Of a stretch of DNA of 24,194 bases, positions 14,538-21,963 are shown in pieces. Position 1 is the first letter of the stretch; every line of letters begins with the position of its first letter. The notes beneath the pieces are model-generated. The model did no database searches, was not told where the DNA came from, and saw nothing but the letters and a program-made list of their open reading frames with translations. This stretch comes from a virus, in the IMG/VR virus record IMGVR_UViG_3300022602_000419, positions 1 to 24,194 of that record; one strand, written 5' to 3'. The position numbers were made by a program, and so were the translations under genes.

Positions 14538-15755
14538 ATGCCCCGTCTCTCACTATACAAAACCGAAAAAGGTCCGGATTTTCGATTCTTGGACCGTGTA
14601 ATCAACGAACAATTCCAAGTAGGCGGAGTTGATATTTTTGTACACAAATATCTAGGACCCGTTGATCCTGCTACTGGATCTAGCAGTCCAGAAATTCCTG
14701 TAAATTCAAATCCCATACCCGAGCTAGGTATCCAGGATCTGCTGTTTATGGAAAACAGAGACAGGCATTATGATCCTGATGTTTATCATTTGCGTGGCAT
14801 TTATACCATGCAGGATATAGATTTTAATCTAAGCCAATTTGGACTGTTTTTACAAAACGATAACATAATGATCAATTTCCATCTGCGTACTACGTTTGAT
14901 GCACTTGGACGTAAATTGATGGCAGGCGATGTATTAGAATTACCTCATCTCAAAGATGAATATGCACTAGATGACAGTATGGTGGCACTAAAAAGGTTCT
15001 ATGTTATCACAGATATAACCCGTGCCAGTTCAGGATTTAGCCAGACTTGGTATCCACATCTATTAAGAGCAAAATGCCAACCTCTAGTTGACAGTCAAGA
15101 ATTCGCGGAAATATTGGATAGCCCTTCTGGAGACGGTAATAAAACACTACGTGATGTTCTTAGTACATACAATCAAAATATTGCCATTAACGAATCAATC
15201 ATACAACAGGCGGAACTTGATGTGCCCAAAAGTGGATACGATACCAGTGCTTATTATGTATTACCTTTGCAACCAAATGGATTATTAAATCCTGTTGATA
15301 CTACTAAAGAGGGTGCTGATGCTAGCACTGATTCTAATGTGCTTGATGCTAGTTTTATTTTGAGTTCAAGTCCCGAAGGATCAAATACTCAGTATGCAGG
15401 ATATCTAACAGAAAATGCTATACCTCCCAATGGAGCACCGTATACATTTGGTATAACTTATCCTAGCAATCCTGTAGTAGGGCAATTTCACCTACGCACA
15501 GATTTTTATCCTAACAGACTATTCAAATGGGATGGCAGCTATTGGATAATGACTGAGATAGCAATGCGTATGACTCTAGATAATTTCGGCGATCAAGATG
15601 TTGCTCCTGGAACACTCAACGCAGGTAAAGATACGAGACAAACACAACTAGGTACGTTTGTTAATAACAATAACACTGCTACCATTAATGGTGTAGTAGT
15701 GCAAGAACGCCAGGCATTAAGCAAAGCGTTAAGACCTAAAGCAGATACACTATAA
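14538..15755 (+). CDS. gp14: Neck protein, gp14-like (long form)
   Basis: gp14 works with gp13 at the head-tail joint. Recognised segments: RVINEQFQVGGVDIFVHKYL, IQDLLFMENRDRHYDPDVYH with LRGIYTMQDIDF after it, LSQFGLFLQNDNIMINFHLR, GRKLMAGDVLELPHLKDEYA and SGFSQTWYPHLLRAKCQPL. T4 gp14 has 256 residues. This one has 405, as in cyanophage-type phages, the extra part being C-terminal: a YPSNPVVGQFHLRTDFYPN stretch, then LFKWDGSYWIM, and the ending QALSKALRPKADTL. The ATG at 14538 is chosen over the in-frame TTG at 14532, which would lie 1 base from the promoter octamer. There is no ribosome site. gp15 follows after 9 bases. Confidence 0.93.
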   Translation: MPRLSLYKTEKGPDFRFLDRVINEQFQVGGVDIFVHKYLGPVDPATGSSSPEIPVNSNPIPELGIQDLLFMENRDRHYDPDVYHLRGIYTMQDIDFNLSQFGLFLQNDNIMINFHLRTTFDALGRKLMAGDVLELPHLKDEYALDDSMVALKRFYVITDITRASSGFSQTWYPHLLRAKCQPLVDSQEFAEILDSPSGDGNKTLRDVLSTYNQNIAINESIIQQAELDVPKSGYDTSAYYVLPLQPNGLLNPVDTTKEGADASTDSNVLDASFILSSSPEGSNTQYAGYLTENAIPPNGAPYTFGITYPSNPVVGQFHLRTDFYPNRLFKWDGSYWIMTEIAMRMTLDNFGDQDVAPGTLNAGKDTRQTQLGTFVNNNNTATINGVVVQERQALSKALRPKADTL

Positions 15756-15764
15756 AGGTTAAGC

Positions 15765-17135
15765 ATGGCAGATTTTTTTTATGACGGGCAGGTAAGGAGA
15801 TTCTTAACACAGTTCATACGTGTTATGAGTAATTTTAGTTACAAAGATGGCAAGGGAAATCTCATACAAGTGCCTGTTCGTTACGGAGACATGAATCGAC
15901 AGGTCGCACAGATACTGAGCAAAAATACTGAAAATGTTATTCAAAGTGCTCCCTTTATAGCCTGTTATATCAAGGATCTACAGTTTGATAGAGAGCGTAT
16001 GCAAGATCCTTCGTTTGTTGAAAAGATACAGATACGAGAACGCGATACCAGTCCCGATGGTTCTACATACCTAAACACACAGGGCAGTAATTATACTGTA
16101 GAACGTATGATGCCTGTGCCATATAAAGCGACCTTTAATGCTGATGTTTGGGCTAGCAACACTGAACAAAAATTTCAATTATGGGAACAGATCGCTGTAT
16201 TGTTCAATCCTGCATTAGAAATACAAAATTCAGACAATTATCTAGATTGGACCAGTTTGAGTTATCTAGAATTAACAAGTATGACCTGGGAAAGCCGTAG
16301 TGTTCCGCAAGGCCTAGAAAGCGATATCAGTGTTCTTAGTATGAGTTTTTTGACTCCCTTATGGATTACACCTCCCGTTAAGGTAAAACAATTAGGAATC
16401 ATCACTAAGATTATTACCAATGTGTTCGCTGATCCAACTGGTACATTAGAATCAGCACCATACACTACTGATCTAGGATTAACAGATCTATTTGAAGGAC
16501 AACAACCTAGTGCTAGGATTATCGTCACACCGGGAGATTTTGATCTATTGGTGTTAGACAATACAGCGTCGTTAGTTCCTATTCCAAATACTCCTATATA
16601 CAATCAATTGACCAGTGTAAATCAGTCAACTGAAAAAGTGCAATGGCAACAATTATTAGATTTATATCCTGGATCATTTAAAGCAGGACTAAGCCAGATA
16701 CGATTAACGAAACCAGATGGTAATGAAATCGTAGCATATGCCAGCCTAAATCCTTTAAATGATTTTGCTATGGGGTTAAATTTCGATGTGGATACGATTC
16801 CTGCTAATACTATTTTAGATGGACGTGGCACGATTGACGCCATAGTCGATCCGCAGACATATAATCCAGGAACTATGTCTACAGGTAAGAGATTTTTAGT
16901 ATTAGAAGATGTTCCTGCTGATGCTGTTTCCTGGAATGGGTCTACAGCAAAAGCCAATGATATAGTACAATGGAATGGCACTGGTTGGGATACTGTATTC
17001 AATTCTGCTTCTGTTACTACATTAACCTATATAACTAATACATACACAGGCATTCAATATAAATGGGACGGCACGCAATGGAGTAAGTCGTTCGAAGGAT
17101 TATATGATAAGGGTGCTTGGCGTCTTGTATTATGA
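15765..17135 (+). CDS. gp15: Tail terminator / proximal sheath stabiliser, gp15-like
   Basis: gp15 caps the head-proximal end of the tube and sheath and lets tails join heads. The N-terminal 260 residues carry the family pattern: FFYDGQVRRFLTQFIRVMSN, VPVRYGDMNRQVAQIL, APFIACYIKDLQFDRERMQD, QIRERDTSPDG, YTVERMMPVPYKATFNADVW and FQLWEQIAVLFNPALEIQ. T4 gp15 has 272 residues; this protein has 456, with a C-terminal extension rich in aromatic turns (IVQWNGTGWDTVF, then YTGIQYKWDGTQWSKSFEGL), a form also seen in relatives of marine phages. AAAGG lies 6 bases before the ATG. The stop overlaps the next start as ATGA. Confidence 0.92.
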   Translation: MADFFYDGQVRRFLTQFIRVMSNFSYKDGKGNLIQVPVRYGDMNRQVAQILSKNTENVIQSAPFIACYIKDLQFDRERMQDPSFVEKIQIRERDTSPDGSTYLNTQGSNYTVERMMPVPYKATFNADVWASNTEQKFQLWEQIAVLFNPALEIQNSDNYLDWTSLSYLELTSMTWESRSVPQGLESDISVLSMSFLTPLWITPPVKVKQLGIITKIITNVFADPTGTLESAPYTTDLGLTDLFEGQQPSARIIVTPGDFDLLVLDNTASLVPIPNTPIYNQLTSVNQSTEKVQWQQLLDLYPGSFKAGLSQIRLTKPDGNEIVAYASLNPLNDFAMGLNFDVDTIPANTILDGRGTIDAIVDPQTYNPGTMSTGKRFLVLEDVPADAVSWNGSTAKANDIVQWNGTGWDTVFNSASVTTLTYITNTYTGIQYKWDGTQWSKSFEGLYDKGAWRLVL

Positions 17136-17557
17136 CAGAAATAGTTTGTAGCGGTGGTTTATTTTTAGCAAAAGATACTAGAAGATTCTTGTTCCTTTTA
17201 AGGACGCAGGGAAAAACTGCCGGAACCTGGGGATTAGTAGGCGGTAAAAAAGAACCAGATGATCATACACCGTACGATACACTAAAAAGAGAAATCAGTG
17301 AAGAAATAGGTAAGACACCTGTTATAAAAAAGACTGTGCCTCTAGAACTATTTGTCAGCAATGATCAACAATTCCAGTATAATACCTATATCTTGATAGT
17401 AGAAAAAGAATTCATTCCTACCCTAAATGAAGAACATTCTGGATATGCTTGGTGTGATTTTAATTGTTGGCCTAAGCCCTTACATCAGGGCGTAAAGACT
17501 AGCTTGAGTAATAAATCAATTAGAAATAAGATCGAAATCTTGCTTGAGTTGATTTAA
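17132..17557 (+). CDS. Nudix hydrolase-like protein
   Basis: Nudix enzymes hydrolyse nucleoside diphosphates linked to another group, such as nucleotide sugars or oxidised nucleotides. The 141-residue protein has the fold's opening strand (SGGLFLAKDTRRFLFLLRTQ), then TWGLVGGKKEP and LKREISEEIG (Arg53, Glu54, Glu57, Glu58), the core of the Nudix box. The box is not canonical: the stretch between GG and RE is one residue longer than usual, and the 'GE' position reads DDH. Two metal-ligand glutamates remain. The start at 17132 overlaps the gp15 stop as ATGA; a TTG at 17117 is less likely. The last 42 bases overlap the convergent APS-kinase-like gene. The substrate is unknown; nearness to sugar genes allows a nucleotide-sugar role. 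Confidence 0.8.
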   Translation: MTEIVCSGGLFLAKDTRRFLFLLRTQGKTAGTWGLVGGKKEPDDHTPYDTLKREISEEIGKTPVIKKTVPLELFVSNDQQFQYNTYILIVEKEFIPTLNEEHSGYAWCDFNCWPKPLHQGVKTSLSNKSIRNKIEILLELI

Positions 17558-17956
17558 TATCAGTCTGCTCCAAAATGCAGAATCTTGTGTAGTTACACGT
17601 AGATTGTATTTTTCCGGTGTAACAAACAGTTTAGTAGTATCGGCAAACTTGCTTTCAACGATAGTATCGACCCAAACTGTATAATCTGCTGAATAGATTT
17701 CCCGCATTTCAGGCAAAGGACAGACGAAATCAGCGATGGCATAATCACTATCTAAACGGTCTGCTAGTTCACGCATACGTTTACTTTGACGAATACGTCC
17801 TTCGTGACTGAAATCCCAATCATCGTACTCTTCTCTAACACGGTCGGCATTGAGCCAAACAGTCTTTTTATTGTTTTCGTCTAGGAGGTCACGTAGTTCT
17901 TCTGCTAACGTGGTCTTTCCGGTACCGGGTAACCCCATTATCAAGATACGTTTCAT
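17516..17956 (-). CDS. APS kinase-like P-loop kinase (CysC-like)
   Basis: A 146-residue P-loop protein with Walker A GLPGTGKTT at residues 8-16, followed by a helix LAEELRDLL. WLNADRVREEYDDWDFS (Asp38, Arg39) and RIRQSKRMRELAD match the 'GDnvR..lnkdlgFs...R.eniRR' region by which APS kinases bind adenylyl sulfate, and DFVCPLPEMREIY the following strand. CysC makes PAPS from APS. Short phage members of this family may instead phosphorylate another small molecule. The ATG overlaps the stop of the GmhB-like gene (ATGA), making this the last gene of a coupled three-gene unit. Its 3' end runs 42 bases into the convergent Nudix gene. Family is fairly sure, substrate is not. Confidence 0.8.
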   Translation of the reverse strand: MKRILIMGLPGTGKTTLAEELRDLLDENNKKTVWLNADRVREEYDDWDFSHEGRIRQSKRMRELADRLDSDYAIADFVCPLPEMREIYSADYTVWVDTIVESKFADTTKLFVTPEKYNLRVTTQDSAFWSRLILNQLKQDFDLISN

Positions 17957-18594
17957 AAACTTTCAGCAAAGGCCATTAGGTTATCGTAAATTTGTACCTT
18001 AGATTTTAGCTGTTTGTATAAGTGATTTTCTAATTTTTCCTGTGTTTTCTTTCCATTACCAGTTAATACCAGTATTGGAGTAGCACCTGCTTTATCTGCC
18101 ATTAATAGATCATCTAGACTGTCACCTACATAGGCACCGCCTTTAATATCTAATCTAGGATCAGTTTCGATAGCACGATTGAACATACCTGTATTTGGTT
18201 TACCAAATGGATCATCTTTCTTATTTGATACATTATACCAAATACCGTCAATGCTTGTGCAACCTGCTTGTCCAAATAGATTCAACATATATTGATTTAC
18301 AGCATCAACATCTGTAGTTTTTAATTTATTTTGTGATATAGCAGGTTGATCAAATATGATAGCTAGTTTATGACCTTTGCTACGTATCGTAGCAATAGCT
18401 TTCATACTATCATCGATTGGTTTGAAATCACCAGCACCACTTATAACTTCAGCATTTTCACAGAGTACTCCGTCTCTATCTACCGCGATAAAGTATTTGT
18501 CAAAAACGCTAGGCATTTTAATAGGAGGAGATTCGGCAGATGGAGCACTGGTAGTTACCTGAGGTTGGATCTTTTTTACGTCAAATCTTCCCAT
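17953..18594 (-). CDS. HAD phosphatase, GmhB-like (heptose bisphosphate phosphatase family)
   Basis: GmhB removes the 7-phosphate of D-glycero-D-manno-heptose 1,7-bisphosphate on the way to ADP-heptose for LPS. Here FIAVDRDGVLCE gives the HAD nucleophile pair (Asp39, Asp41), FGKPNTGMFNRAI gives the Lys132 segment typical of GmhB and HisB-N enzymes, and YVGDSLDDLLMADKAG gives Asp158 and Asp161-162. The spacing and the LTGNGKKT ending fit GmhB. The zinc-binding cysteine loop of classical GmhB is missing, and IFDQPAIS replaces the usual NQSGI. The first 27-30 residues are a low-complexity extension, and an internal ATG (MPSVFDKY) is a possible alternative start. It overlaps the GT9 gene by one base (TAATG) and the APS-kinase-like gene by ATGA. 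Confidence 0.8.
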   Translation of the reverse strand: MGRFDVKKIQPQVTTSAPSAESPPIKMPSVFDKYFIAVDRDGVLCENAEVISGAGDFKPIDDSMKAIATIRSKGHKLAIIFDQPAISQNKLKTTDVDAVNQYMLNLFGQAGCTSIDGIWYNVSNKKDDPFGKPNTGMFNRAIETDPRLDIKGGAYVGDSLDDLLMADKAGATPILVLTGNGKKTQEKLENHLYKQLKSKVQIYDNLMAFAESL

Positions 18595-19529
18595 TATTTC
18601 ACCTTTGATTCTATGTCTGTTACTATCTTGTTGTACATGTCATCTAGTTCTTGATCAGTAAATGATGCTAGATTTTCATTTAGTCTGTCGACTAATCCCG
18701 CATCTAATCCCATGATGCGTATAGGACTATATTTTTTCTCGCCTGCTTTTTCGATAATTTGGAACCAATCGGGATAGCTGGTATTGATCGGGAATGTACT
18801 TCCAAATATCACAGTACCAGGTTTGTTTAATGCACGAGCCATATGTTGCCCCACGCTATCAACGCCGATAAAATAATCACTATATTCGATGATAGCGGCC
18901 CAATTACGAAGATCTGTAGGACTGGTTAACTTAGCGGTATAGGTATCAGCAGGTAGATTAAACTGCTGTTCTCCAAAAAAGATCAAATTGTAGTTGTCTG
19001 CCAATCTACTGACTAGTTTTATGTAGGCATCGGGTGAAAGGCTACGACAACCATAATCTACTATTTCTGAACGATCGAGTGCGGCACCTCTACCAAAAGG
19101 TTGTATCACGATAGTTTTGTCTTTTTTCTGTTGTGCTCTAATATCTGCTACTGTATTTGCCGCCCATTTTTCCTCATATAGGCTAAACTTCATGATAGGA
19201 ACGCCCAGATCGCTATGATCAGTAGTCTGATTTATCTCTCTATCAAACCCTTCAACTAGGCTGATTTTTTGATTGAAGTAATCCGGAAGCCTGTAGGGTT
19301 CTGGAGTTATATACCTATCGGCTTTGCTAGCTATATTTTGCCAAAGTCCTTTGGTGTCTATACCGTAAGTACGGTCTTGCAGTTCCGGAATACTCCAATA
19401 AAGTGCATCCCATGCTGGAATCAATACGTTCCAATCTGCATCAGGATTTAATCTATGGTATTTGAGCAATGCTGGCATGGCAGCGATCACACGGCCTGCT
19501 CCGCCGTCTATGTAAAAAATGGTTTTCAT
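18594..19529 (-). CDS. Glycosyltransferase family 9 (heptosyltransferase-like)
   Basis: GT9 enzymes move heptose from ADP-heptose to LPS cores. The 311-residue protein starts with a short strand and a GGAGRVIAAMPALLKYHRLN helix as in GT9. QPFGRGAALDRS (about 143-154) fits the nucleotide-sugar entry loop, SLSPDAYIKLVSRLADNYNL the next helix, and IFFGEQQ the following strand. DYFIGVDSVGQHMARALNKP and the next residues GTVIFGSTFP (218-246) are the hallmark 'D..iG.DSg..HlAaal..P...lFG.t.P' of GT9. The neighbour being GmhB-like makes a heptose substrate reasonable. A weak ribosome site (AAGAA) and a TATAAATT octamer 20 bases upstream precede the ATG. It may rebuild host LPS or decorate virion glycans. 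The donor sugar is unproven. Confidence 0.85.
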   Translation of the reverse strand: MKTIFYIDGGAGRVIAAMPALLKYHRLNPDADWNVLIPAWDALYWSIPELQDRTYGIDTKGLWQNIASKADRYITPEPYRLPDYFNQKISLVEGFDREINQTTDHSDLGVPIMKFSLYEEKWAANTVADIRAQQKKDKTIVIQPFGRGAALDRSEIVDYGCRSLSPDAYIKLVSRLADNYNLIFFGEQQFNLPADTYTAKLTSPTDLRNWAAIIEYSDYFIGVDSVGQHMARALNKPGTVIFGSTFPINTSYPDWFQIIEKAGEKKYSPIRIMGLDAGLVDRLNENLASFTDQELDDMYNKIVTDIESKVK

Positions 19530-19531
19530 AT

Positions 19532-19562
19532 GTTCTTATTATATAAAATAATTTATAAGAAC
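19532..19562 (-). repeat. Inverted repeat in the GT9 leader
   Basis: An 8-base perfect inverted repeat (GTTCTTAT / ATAAGAAC) with a 15-base AT-only spacer lies just before the GT9 start. It could form a hairpin in the transcript or be an operator, and it encloses the TATAAATT element. Confidence 0.5.
19550..19557 (-). promoter_or_regulatory. Possible late-type octamer TATAAATT for the sugar cassette
   Basis: The minus strand reads TATAAATT, 7 of 8 to TATAAATA, 20 bases before the GT9 ATG. It stands in an AT-only stretch within the inverted repeat, so chance is possible. Confidence 0.4.
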
Positions 19563-19583
19563 ACAACCCCTTATGGAGGTATT

Positions 19584-20669
19584 TTAGAATGAACTATACT
19601 GTGCGTAGATGTTAAATGTGCCGCCGATATTGACGATACCATAGGCTACTATGTCCGTATGGCTAGCATTACCGGGCCATACTACGCCGCCTGACCATTT
19701 TGGAGTTACCGCGGTTCCATTGATAGTGATTTGGGTAGCTGTATAAGGTGTAGTTCCTTGATTAACTAGGAAGGTCACGATAGTTGAATAGTTAATTGGA
19801 TCAGTAGGAACACCATATAATGCTATACTCCATGTAGCACTAGGCGATACATAATAGGTTTGTCCAGCATTAAACAAGAAACTGGTAACACCACTGACTG
19901 AACCAACGTTGTTCATGATTTCTAGAGTGTTGGTAAATGTGCTAAGGCCAGTTACACGGGTTGAAGTAGATACGATGAATCCGCCTGCGTTGATATTACC
20001 TGCTACACCTAGACCTCCATAGACTACCAATGCACCTGTAGCTGTACCGGCACTGACTGTACCACTACTAAAGGTAGCTACGATATTACTGGCTAATGTT
20101 CCACCTACGTGTATGTAGACATTTTTACCAGGTGCGTCAGTTCCTAATGTAAGGTTACCTCCGTCTACATACAGATATCCATCTTTGGCACCGCTGATAG
20201 TCCAAGAACTGGTAGAATATCCGCTGTTGTTGATACCCATATCGATATAGTTAGCACTGTCACTGCCTACATCAGCTGTAGCTACGAAATCGCTACTGGC
20301 TATCGCACCTGTATTGGTGTTTTGTATCTGTATCTGTGTATAACTGTTAACGTTATTAGTTAATACCATCAATGGACTAGATAGTCCTATCAAGCTCTGC
20401 TGAGGTCCACCATAAACTATACCACCCACATATAAATTACCGCCGATGCCTGCACCACCTGCTACAGTTAAAGCACCTGTAGCTGTTGAACTAGACGGTA
20501 GATAACTGGTTATCGATAGATTACTAAACGATCCTGTAGTAATCGATAATATTCCTGTTATCGTACTGTAGGAAAGTGTACCACCTACGTTTAGATTTCC
20601 GCCAACAGTTAGCCCGCTGAGTACAGTGCCTGTACCATAAATTACCGTTCCGCCTTGTAGTTTTGCCAT
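19584..20669 (-). CDS. Repeat-built tail-fibre-like protein, 361 aa
   Basis: Low-complexity fibre protein rich in Gly, Ser, Thr, Val and Asn. It has two clear copies of a module also found in neighbouring genes: STATGALTVAGGAGIGGNLY (about 61-80, then VGG) and GTATGALVVYGGLGVAGNIN (about 210-229, then AGG). A degenerate opening reads GLTVGGNLNVGGTLSYST. Such G-N-x-x-V-G-G turns every few residues suit a beta-helix or triple-beta-spiral shaft. The C-terminal 110 residues (FLFNAGQTYYVSPSATWSIA, then TQITINGTAVTPKWSGGVVW) look like a separate globular tip. Probably virion-exposed and involved in host contact, by composition and place. GGTAAATA ends 7 bases before the ATG; there is no spaced ribosome site. 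Confidence 0.75.
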   Translation of the reverse strand: MAKLQGGTVIYGTGTVLSGLTVGGNLNVGGTLSYSTITGILSITTGSFSNLSITSYLPSSSTATGALTVAGGAGIGGNLYVGGIVYGGPQQSLIGLSSPLMVLTNNVNSYTQIQIQNTNTGAIASSDFVATADVGSDSANYIDMGINNSGYSTSSWTISGAKDGYLYVDGGNLTLGTDAPGKNVYIHVGGTLASNIVATFSSGTVSAGTATGALVVYGGLGVAGNINAGGFIVSTSTRVTGLSTFTNTLEIMNNVGSVSGVTSFLFNAGQTYYVSPSATWSIALYGVPTDPINYSTIVTFLVNQGTTPYTATQITINGTAVTPKWSGGVVWPGNASHTDIVAYGIVNIGGTFNIYAQYSSF

Positions 20670-20676
20670 AGTATAT

Positions 20677-20684
20677 TATTTACC
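20677..20684 (-). promoter_or_regulatory. Late-type promoter octamer GGTAAATA, 7 nt from ATG
   Basis: The minus strand reads GGTAAATA-ATATACT-ATG ahead of the fibre gene, in the 18-base gap after the LamG-like gene. The spacing is the same as for gp14. Confidence 0.45.
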
Positions 20685-20687
20685 TTG

Positions 20688-21578
20688 TTAGCTTATACCA
20701 GTTACTTCATCTAGTATTCCATAAGTGAACACATTGCCACCGGTTCCTACACGTTTAGCAGGATATGTAAAAAATACGTTAGTTGATGTGCTGTATGTAG
20801 GAGTACCTACTGCTGTTAGAGTGAAATTTGCTGGACCGCTATCTTTCAAATAAGTGCTGGGACTGACAGAATTTAACAATAATACTGTTCCACTGATAGG
20901 TTGTAGTGCTCCCACAGGAGGAATAAAATTGCTAGTGTAAACAGCCTGTCCATTTACTATACGCAGATTAGTAATATTGCCAGTCATGTAATCGCCTGCG
21001 GCAGGTGAATATCTACTGCCTATATATGCCAGTGTCGAAGCCACTGAATAATTGGTGGAATCCGGTGCTGAGATCACAGATATGCCATTCCTATACAGTG
21101 TTCCCTGTGTACCGTTACGGACGTAGGCCACATGTTGCCAAGTACTAGTGCTAATATCTGTCGACGAAGGATCCTGTAAAATTAATGTGCTACCGTTATA
21201 CCAGGTAAATTCGCCGGGTGTGGTAGGGCCAAATTCAAAACTCCAACCTGTAGTCTGTCCTGTGTTTCTAGTATCTATGACGTACTGAGAATTTTGAGCC
21301 TGGGTTAGATTGATCCATGCTTCTACAGTAAAATTATTCGTTCCAAATGCCACTGTGCTTCCTGGGCTCCATGTTAGGTAACTGGTAGTTCCCTCAAAAT
21401 ATATACTGCCTCCATAGTAGGTAGCACCGATAGTATATTCATCGAACTGTGTACCAACATAGTAAGTAGAAGTCGTTATTCTTTCTGTGAGTCCAGGTGT
21501 ACCCGCATAGGTCACTTCGTCAAGAGTGCCATTTATAAAAAAAGTGCTGGATGTTAGCCTAGTTACTAGCGTGGCCAT
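20688..21578 (-). CDS. LamG / concanavalin-like lectin-fold tail protein
   Basis: The 296-residue protein has a laminin-G-like jellyroll at about 55-230. SIYFEGTTSYLTW is the opening strand, NNFTVEAWINLTQ the central strand, followed by TGWSFEFGP, TWQHVAYVRNGTQGTLYRNG, AYIGSRYSP, and GNITNLRIVNGQAVYTSNF with the closing aromatic. This 'F.g..yl......f.....fTiEaWi...W.Hva..r.g....y.nG' order is typical of LamG_3 domains that bind carbohydrate or protein. The flanks contain two similar phrases (TFFINGTLDEVTYAG near the start, VFTYGILDEVTGIS at the end), perhaps for docking on neighbours. Likely a receptor-contact or side-fibre part. The start overlaps no gene, and the stop of the upstream gene is 3 bases away. 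Confidence 0.82.
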   Translation of the reverse strand: MATLVTRLTSSTFFINGTLDEVTYAGTPGLTERITTSTYYVGTQFDEYTIGATYYGGSIYFEGTTSYLTWSPGSTVAFGTNNFTVEAWINLTQAQNSQYVIDTRNTGQTTGWSFEFGPTTPGEFTWYNGSTLILQDPSSTDISTSTWQHVAYVRNGTQGTLYRNGISVISAPDSTNYSVASTLAYIGSRYSPAAGDYMTGNITNLRIVNGQAVYTSNFIPPVGALQPISGTVLLLNSVSPSTYLKDSGPANFTLTAVGTPTYSTSTNVFFTYPAKRVGTGGNVFTYGILDEVTGIS

Positions 21579-21581
21579 ATA

Positions 21582-21953
21582 TTATCCAAATACTGTATCT
21601 ATACTGTTGGTTGCCGTATTATAGAATGAATATGCGGCCCTTATGCCCGTTTGGCTATTAATGTATTGCACATTACCGCCTACTGATATATTTCCTCCTA
21701 GACCGATACCGCCCCAAACTTGTAATGCACCAGTATTAGTTGAAGTACTCTGTGTGATATTTTGTATAACGAATGTAGTAGTAGTTCCTGTACCGCTTGC
21801 TACCGTTCCACCACCTCCGCCACTGCTTGATCCTGTGCTGGCAGATAGTGTCGCTGGTACTCTCGTCCACGATGTATTAGCACTACTATATACATATGAA
21901 ATGTTATTAGTAACTGTTGTTTGTCCGTTTATGGGATTTAATGGGAAACTCAT
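21582..21953 (-). CDS. Short fibre-module protein, 123 aa
   Basis: A small protein made of an N-terminal PLNPINGQTTVTNNISYVYS segment with an aromatic close (ANTSWTRV), a Ser/Gly linker (SSSGGGGGTVASGTG) and one copy of the fibre module STNTGALQVWGGIGLGGNIS followed by VGG. The final 30 residues (GIRAAYSFYNTATNSIDTVF) may be a chaperone-like or docking end. At DNA level positions 21690-21817 align without gaps to the repeats at 23713-23840 and 23908-24035. It may be a real small adaptor or a remnant of a larger fibre gene left by recombination. AAGGA lies before the ATG. Confidence 0.7.
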   Translation of the reverse strand: MSFPLNPINGQTTVTNNISYVYSSANTSWTRVPATLSASTGSSSGGGGGTVASGTGTTTTFVIQNITQSTSTNTGALQVWGGIGLGGNISVGGNVQYINSQTGIRAAYSFYNTATNSIDTVFG

Positions 21954-21963
21954 TTATATGTCC

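Noticed and set aside
17117-17131. TTG start for the Nudix-like gene
   Set aside because: The ATG at 17132 forms a standard ATGA overlap with the gp15 stop, matching other coupled pairs here.
19565-19580. ACCTC-CATAA-GGGGT hairpin after the fibre gene on the minus strand
   Set aside because: Five pairs with one G-T and followed by TGTGTTCTT rather than a T tract. Possible but too weak to call a terminator.
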